From Acidobacteriota bacterium (GTDB lineage: Bacteria; Acidobacteriota; Terriglobia; Terriglobales; Acidobacteriaceae), in the NCBI GenBank assembly GCA_021809235.1, contig JAKBAG010000098.1, forward strand, positions 1 through 10,155: a stretch of 10,155 bases of DNA, read 5' to 3'. Below the pieces are notes generated by a model. That model saw nothing but the letters and a program-made list of their open reading frames with translations. It did not search any database and was not told the origin of the DNA. This document shows, one piece after another, positions 6,188-10,155 of this stretch (positions within the stretch are counted from its first letter, which is position 1; each line of letters opens with the position of its first letter). The position numbers and the translations under genes were made by a program.

Positions 6188-7252
6188 TCAGGGATTGGCA
6201 CTGACCCAATAATTCGTACGAGCGATCACCCGGGCATCGTAATCCTGGGTCAGCGAGACGTGGATGGTGTGCAGGCCTGGGGCGGGATTCTGGGGCTGGA
6301 AGCTGAGCATGTATCGGTTGTGCACCCGCTGGGCAAGCTGCGAAAGGTGCTCCTGCAGAGCCTTGTCGCGGGTAAAGGTGGCATATTCTCCGCCACTCAA
6401 CCGTGCCAGCTCCCGTGCCACATTCTTCTTCATGGCCTGGGCAGCCATGAAGAGTGTTCCAATCATGCTCATCGTACGGTTGCTGCCGCTATCCCCCAGG
6501 TCATGCAGAAACTCAGCCGCAGAAGGGGAAAAGCTCAGGCTCAGTACCAGAATATTGCTGGCGCCTATGCGCTGCACCAGGACAGATGGCTTTACATGAT
6601 GGCTGCCATGGTCCCGTCGCTCGCTCACCAGCAGCAGAACGCGACGATAGGAGTCCGGCTCAGACTGAAGCAGATCAATGCCGTAATCCACAGTGTCCAG
6701 AATGGCTGCACCCCCGTCTCCGGGCTGCATCTGCTGCAGACTGCCCTCAATCGCATCCAGCGAACCGGTAAAGTCATGCAACAGATGAGGCATGCTGTCA
6801 AAGCCAACCAGCGCCATCTGTCCCTGGTTGTTCCCGGTAAAGATGGAAAGCAGCGGCCCCAGGCGGGCGATCTTGTCCATCTCCAGAGCGGCACTCCTGC
6901 CCTGCTGCACGGCAATCACCAGCGCCACAGGTGCCGTGTCCATATCCGAATCCACGCGTATGCGCTGCGGTACCCCGTTATCGGTAAGGAGAAAATCGCT
7001 TGGTTTGAGTCCGTAGACCACATTGCCGGCGTTTTCCACCAGCGTGGGAACCAGCACCGCATTGGTGGTGACATGCAGGGTCGCCATCGGCTGATGGGTG
7101 CCTGGTTCCGGAATCGGCGGCTCGGCCGGTGGAAGTTGCTGCGCGGCAGACCGGACTCCCGGCAGCAACAGGCCGAGAGCCACACCTGCCCAGGCAAGCA
7201 CACGGGCCAGGTGGAAGAATAGCCGTTGGTGCAGGCTTTGCCAGGCGCGCAT
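6188..7252 (-). CDS. Secreted VWFA-related Acidobacterial domain protein (TIGR03436-like)
   Basis: Protein of unknown function, probably exported. From the ATG at 7252 it has 354 aa. It has a signal peptide (basic start, hydrophobic LAWAGVALGLLL, likely cleavage after SAA near residue 37) and a short Pro-rich stretch. An N-terminal module typical of this family follows, with NAVLVPTLVENAGNVV then GLKPSDFLLTDNGVPQ, then a von Willebrand A-like fold (about 108-280). The C-terminal YMLSFQP and HTIHVSL strands are also family-like. The usual metal site DxSxS is not seen: the strand reads VALVIAVQQGRSAA, and the later GG-T motif reads GGAAILD. It is therefore probably not a metal-dependent adhesion domain. 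An alternative GTG start at 7258 would overlap the xylanase stop by 4 nt; AGGG 9 nt before the ATG makes the ATG slightly better. Translational coupling to the GH10 gene is likely either way. No clear terminator was seen in 6071-6187. Confidence 0.87.
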   Translation of the reverse strand: MRAWQSLHQRLFFHLARVLAWAGVALGLLLPGVRSAAQQLPPAEPPIPEPGTHQPMATLHVTTNAVLVPTLVENAGNVVYGLKPSDFLLTDNGVPQRIRVDSDMDTAPVALVIAVQQGRSAALEMDKIARLGPLLSIFTGNNQGQMALVGFDSMPHLLHDFTGSLDAIEGSLQQMQPGDGGAAILDTVDYGIDLLQSEPDSYRRVLLLVSERRDHGSHHVKPSVLVQRIGASNILVLSLSFSPSAAEFLHDLGDSGSNRTMSMIGTLFMAAQAMKKNVARELARLSGGEYATFTRDKALQEHLSQLAQRVHNRYMLSFQPQNPAPGLHTIHVSLTQDYDARVIARTNYWVSANP

Positions 7253-7254
7253 CC

Positions 7255-8550
7255 TCACCTGCCCTGCGTGTGCGGAGCGCTTGGCGCGGGGCTTCCCGGC
7301 ACGGCAAATGGAACAAACGGCTGCTGCTGCGCTGGAGGCATCTGCGGTTGCGGAATACGCGTTGCTGCCGTCCGGGCGGCATCGATCGCATCCCGCATGG
7401 CATAAAACGCCTTGACCGGCTGATAGTGCTCATCGAACGGAAGCGGGCGCTGCGGACTTCCATCCGGGCGTTGTGCCCATGGCTGCCGCGTCTGGTTCAG
7501 CCATGTGTGGGCATCGCTGATGCCCCACGTCAAGCAGGCTTTTACATTCGGTTCCGGGAGCACCAGCCGCAGATATTGGTCATAGACCCGGGCAACGGCC
7601 TCATCCTGCGTTGCTGCATCCCCGGGCAAGGTGGCTGTATTCACGTCCATCTCCGTGATGTAAACCTCCATGCCCATGGTTGCCACCTCGCGAATGAATT
7701 CCACCAGACCGGCGCCCGGCAAAGGCCCGGTTGCCTTCAAATGGCTCTGGATGCCGACTGCCGTAACCGGAATGCCGCGCGCATGCAACCGGCGGAGCAG
7801 CAGCAGAACCTGCCCGCGCTTGATCTGCTGATCCGGCGTATCCAGCTCAATGTCGTACTCGTTATACGTCAGCTTTGCATGCGGATCGGCCTTGGCTGCA
7901 GTCTGGAAAGCAAGCTCGATGTATCCCGGTCCCAGCATGCGTAGCCACGGAGTATTCCGCAATCCATCCGGACGTCCATCCGCCGGATTGACCGCCTCAT
8001 TGACCACATCCCAACTTTGCACGCGGCCGGCATAGCGGCCCGCCACAGTGAGAATATGCTCGGTCAACAGCGATGCCGCATTCTCCGCCGTAGCCACGGA
8101 GGAAAACCATCCGGGAAGCTGCTGATGCCAGCAAAGGTTGTGTCCGCGGACAAGTTGCCCACCAGCCCGCGCAAAATCAAACAGCTGGTCACTGGCAGCG
8201 AAGTTATATCCGGCCGGCGTGGGCCGCAAAGCCGACCACTTCATGGCATTTTCCGCCACCAGAATGTCGGCCTGATCCAGCACTGTCTGGGTATAGGTAT
8301 CGGAACTCTTCCCTTTGCGTGCCCCATCCAGATCCAGAATCTCGGGAACCACCGCGCAGCCTACCAGCAAGGAGGCCAGCATGCCATGGGAACGCAGAGA
8401 ATCCGGACCTGCAACCGACGGTAGAAGGACAGGAGCCGGGGTAACCACGGACGGATGTTTCTTCTTGCGGAAATAGGGCCAGGCCCGCTGCGAGCCTCCA
8501 ACAGCCATCATCCATGCGGCAATGCCGGATGCAAACTCTCTTCGATTCAT
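7255..8550 (-). CDS. GH10 endo-1,4-beta-xylanase with Tat signal
   Basis: Glycoside hydrolase family 10 enzyme cleaving internal beta-1,4 bonds of xylan with retention of configuration. Of 431 aa, the N-terminus has a twin-arginine motif (RREF, residues 3-6) and a short hydrophobic core, so Tat-dependent export is predicted. The barrel runs from about 58 to 388 with the expected markers: AENAMKW (99-105), RGHNLCWHQQLP (135-146), WDVVNEAVN with acid/base Glu185, GIQSHL (266-271), ITEMDV with nucleophile Glu300, and LTWGISDAHTW (340-350). Residues from about 395 on are rich in Pro, Gln and Ala and resemble a linker or disordered tail; no carbohydrate-binding module follows. GGAG (8557-8560) lies 6 nt before the ATG. 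The neighbours suggest one transcript with the small protein upstream and the VWFA-related gene downstream. Substrate other than xylan cannot be excluded. Confidence 0.95.
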   Translation of the reverse strand: MNRREFASGIAAWMMAVGGSQRAWPYFRKKKHPSVVTPAPVLLPSVAGPDSLRSHGMLASLLVGCAVVPEILDLDGARKGKSSDTYTQTVLDQADILVAENAMKWSALRPTPAGYNFAASDQLFDFARAGGQLVRGHNLCWHQQLPGWFSSVATAENAASLLTEHILTVAGRYAGRVQSWDVVNEAVNPADGRPDGLRNTPWLRMLGPGYIELAFQTAAKADPHAKLTYNEYDIELDTPDQQIKRGQVLLLLRRLHARGIPVTAVGIQSHLKATGPLPGAGLVEFIREVATMGMEVYITEMDVNTATLPGDAATQDEAVARVYDQYLRLVLPEPNVKACLTWGISDAHTWLNQTRQPWAQRPDGSPQRPLPFDEHYQPVKAFYAMRDAIDAARTAATRIPQPQMPPAQQQPFVPFAVPGSPAPSAPHTQGR

Positions 8551-8601
8551 GCCTGTCTCCCGCTTCTTTCGTTCCTGGATCTGGCAGCCTGAAATGAGCG
8601 C

Positions 8602-8835
8602 CTAGGACAGAAACTCTCGTTGCCGCGCAATCCGGTGGAGCTTTCCCGTCCATAGAAGAAAGGTCAGCAGTTCTCCACGCGATGACCAGAGGAAACGCAA
8701 GACATCGGCTGCCTGAATCGTCTCCGCCTTCTGCCCGGAAAAGGTCTCAATGCGCCACTTCACATACTCGCTGCGCCAGGGCGCAAAACGATGGCCCCGA
8801 GTCGCATTCCATACGAATCGCATCGCATCCAACAT
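8602..8835 (-). CDS. Small basic Trp/Arg-rich protein of unknown function
   Basis: The 77-aa protein begins MLDAMRFVWNATRGHRFAPWRS. The pattern (RFxWNATRGxRxxPWRSxYxKWRIET, then FLWSSRGELLTFLLWTG) resembles hypothetical proteins I associate with acidobacterial genomes. That is recollection, not a search result. It has five Trp, many Arg, no signal peptide and no clear membrane helix, though residues 46-63 are mildly hydrophobic. The start at 8835 is decided by a near-perfect Shine-Dalgarno AGGAGG (8845-8850) 9 nt upstream. An in-frame ATG at 8865 lies upstream of that site and would add ten unsupported residues. It ends 51 nt before the GH10 gene, on the same strand, with no terminator between, so co-transcription is likely. 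The function is unknown. Confidence 0.8.
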   Translation of the reverse strand: MLDAMRFVWNATRGHRFAPWRSEYVKWRIETFSGQKAETIQAADVLRFLWSSRGELLTFLLWTGKLHRIARQREFLS

Positions 8836-8844
8836 GCGGCCTGT

Positions 8845-8873
8845 CCTCCTTGCGGTCTTCGCCATTCAGTATA
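8845..8873 (-). promoter_or_regulatory. Possible -10 box and Shine-Dalgarno site before the small-protein gene
   Basis: On the minus strand TATACT (8873-8868) matches the sigma-70 -10 box in five of six positions, and AGGAGG (8850-8845) lies downstream, 9 nt before the ATG at 8835. No good -35 hexamer was found at 16-18 nt. The location, after the flgL terminator and before the presumed small protein-GH10-VWFA unit, is where a promoter is needed. Confidence 0.4.
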
Positions 8874-8933
8874 GGTTGCCGCAGGGAACTCGGAGCGAAC
8901 GAATTCAGGAAAGCATACCTGCGAGGTACACAG

Positions 8934-8964
8934 AAAAACGGCGAAGGCAAAATCGCCTTCGCCG
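8934..8964 (-). terminator. Rho-independent terminator after flgL
   Basis: A perfect 10-bp stem, CGGCGAAGGC / GCCTTCGCCG (8939-8948 with 8955-8964), has a 6-nt loop and is followed on the minus strand by TTTTT (8938-8934). It begins 33 nt after the flgL stop and closes the flagellar transcript before the xylanase unit. Confidence 0.92.
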
Positions 8965-8997
8965 CTGAAAACCCTCCGATTCCTGAACGGGAAATCC

Positions 8998-9891
8998 CTA
9001 GAGCTTGTCGAAGAGGCTGCCGGAGCCAAGAGCGGCAATCACATTGATCAGCGCCGTCTGTTGGGATTTGAGCAGCGAAAGCTGTGTGGAAACCGCTGGA
9101 ATATCCGCTTGTATCAGGTTGGTCTGGACATTGGTCAACTGCGTCTGTTCACTGGTTGCCAATGCCGATGCGGTATTCAGTCGATTGATGGAGTTGTCCA
9201 GCGTAACGCGCTGCTGGCTGACAAAACTTAGTGCGGAATTCAGTGCAGCCGTATCGGCGGCACCGGCTGCCGCATTGCCTGCGGCAAAGTCGGCAATCAC
9301 CGTATTCAGTGCTCCCAGCACATTCGACGAAGAGTCGGTGAAGATCTGATTGCCTGGAATATTCAACGCGATAGGCTGCCCGGTGGGCGGCTGAATCTGA
9401 TTCACCACACTATCCCCGTTATAGGTGACTGACGCCGGTGTAGTCCCGGTGTTGAGCGTAAATGGAGGCCCGCTTGTCTGGCTTCCACCGAAGACATACT
9501 GCCCCTGATAACTGGTATTGGCCAGCGAAAGCACCTCGTCGCGAATGCCGGCCAGTTGATTGGAGATGGCTTGCATCTGCGAAGTGGATAACGTCCCGTT
9601 GCTGCCCTGTGCTCCAAGCGAAATCGCCTGATTCAACTGCGTCACCACGCTGCCCAGTGCGGAATCGGTCACATTCAGCATACCCAGTGCAAGATTGGAG
9701 GACTGCGTGAATGACACATCGATTCCAATCTGATTCAGCAGTTGCGCATTCTGTGCTGCGGCCACTGGGTTCTGCCCAATCGACGTGACGCCCAGACCGC
9801 TGGAAATCTCCGTACTGAGCTGCTGTTCCGTTGCCTGGGTCTGATCGAGCGCACTGCTCAGATTGGTGACAAAATAGGGATTCACGCGCAT
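8998..9891 (-). CDS. flgL: Flagellar hook-associated protein 3 (FlgL)
   Basis: Junction protein between the flagellar hook and the filament, exported by the flagellar type III system and assembled after FlgK. The 297-aa product has the flagellin-like N-terminal helical region (about 1-135), with QLSTEISSGLGVTSIGQNP and the conserved YQGQYVFGGSQT (128-139). A small Gly/Thr/Pro-rich variable domain follows (about 140-185), then the C-terminal helical region (about 190-297) ending in LLKSQQTALINVIAALG. It has no cleavable signal peptide and almost no charge in the middle, as expected for an exported axial protein. Length is within the usual 290-320 aa. The ribosome site is weak (GGGG 7 nt before the ATG), which may mean coupling to flgK 77 nt upstream. 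It is the last gene of the unit. Confidence 0.93.
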   Translation of the reverse strand: MRVNPYFVTNLSSALDQTQATEQQLSTEISSGLGVTSIGQNPVAAAQNAQLLNQIGIDVSFTQSSNLALGMLNVTDSALGSVVTQLNQAISLGAQGSNGTLSTSQMQAISNQLAGIRDEVLSLANTSYQGQYVFGGSQTSGPPFTLNTGTTPASVTYNGDSVVNQIQPPTGQPIALNIPGNQIFTDSSSNVLGALNTVIADFAAGNAAAGAADTAALNSALSFVSQQRVTLDNSINRLNTASALATSEQTQLTNVQTNLIQADIPAVSTQLSLLKSQQTALINVIAALGSGSLFDKL

Positions 9892-9968
9892 GGGATTGCC
9901 CCGCTTTCGTACACAAAGTTGGAATCATCTTCTGCCGGTGTCTGTGTTGCCAACCAGCAGCAGACTGC

Positions 9969-10155
9969 TTATGCGACTGCAGTCTCCACGCCAATATTCA
10001 GCGCTGAGGCCATGATGGTGTTCAGAATGGTGAATGCCTGAGAGGCTGCCTGATAGGAGCGCTCATACTGCTGCATCATGCTGGCTTCCTCATTCAGATT
10101 CACGCTGGAAAGCGCACTGATCTGATTCTGCAACTGGGTCACCGAGGCACCCAAC
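9969..10155 (-). CDS. flgK: Flagellar hook-associated protein 1 (FlgK), C-terminal part
   Basis: The last 61-62 codons of a gene running off the right edge. The visible residues contain the typical FlgK C-terminal helix: VNLNEEASMMQQYERSYQAASQAF followed by ILNTIMASALNIG, like the SLDEEAxNLxxFQxAYQAxAxVIxTxNxxFDxLL pattern of the family. Similar C-termini occur in FlgE and FlgG, but the position just upstream of flgL and the NLNEEA sequence favour FlgK. The stop is TAA (9971-9969). A small AGCAG/CTGCT hairpin overlaps the gene end and lacks a T run, so transcription probably continues into flgL. Confidence 0.85.
   Translation of the reverse strand, partial: LGASVTQLQNQISALSSVNLNEEASMMQQYERSYQAASQAFTILNTIMASALNIGVETAVA

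Noticed and set aside
6074..7222. 382-codon open frame on the plus strand opposite the VWFA-related gene
   Set aside because: Antisense shadow of a recognisable gene, with no motifs, low-complexity composition and no ribosome site considered convincing.
8836..8865. Upstream ATG start for the small protein
   Set aside because: The strong AGGAGG at 8845-8850 lies inside that extension and is correctly spaced only for the ATG at 8835.

Overview
The window looks like a chromosomal segment of an acidobacterium, most likely class Terriglobia (subdivision 1). This rests on a 'VWFA-related Acidobacterial domain' protein, a small protein of a type I associate with this group, and housekeeping genes with matching character. 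I cannot name a genus. Base composition is even across the window, and I see no IS element, integrase, tRNA, rRNA or CRISPR array. It is ordinary backbone sequence with some interesting regulatory RNA and promoter signals, and I do not see a new defence or mobile system.

Layout. Plus strand: an intrinsic terminator of an off-window gene (22-49); murA (165-1463), the first committed step of peptidoglycan synthesis, with its own terminator (1499-1530); then a leader with a close match to a sigma-28/FliA flagellar promoter (1593-1619) in front of a membrane-bound GGDEF diguanylate cyclase (1670-2965). A bidirectional terminator (3026-3061) separates this convergent pair from the minus-strand genes.

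Minus strand, in order of transcription from the right edge: the 3' end of flgK (9969-10155) and flgL (8998-9891), the two hook-filament junction proteins, closed by a strong terminator (8934-8964). Next comes a probable three-gene unit: a 77-aa conserved-looking small protein (8602-8835), a Tat-exported GH10 endo-xylanase (7255-8550) and a secreted VWFA-related protein (6188-7252). The classic rpsO-pnp pair follows: ribosomal protein S15 (5751-6017) and polynucleotide phosphorylase (3073-5493).

How it works together. The rpsO-pnp block is rich in RNA structure. The rpsO leader can form two mutually exclusive stems, one of which covers part of the Shine-Dalgarno sequence. The rpsO-pnp gap holds a perfect 10-bp hairpin, an intrinsic terminator, and a third arm near the pnp ribosome binding site that can pair with one arm of that terminator. 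These are candidates for S15 and PNPase feedback control. The flagellar genes and the FliA-like promoter before the cyclase suggest that c-di-GMP synthesis is tied to the motility programme here. The GH10 unit points to plant-polymer degradation outside the cytoplasm.
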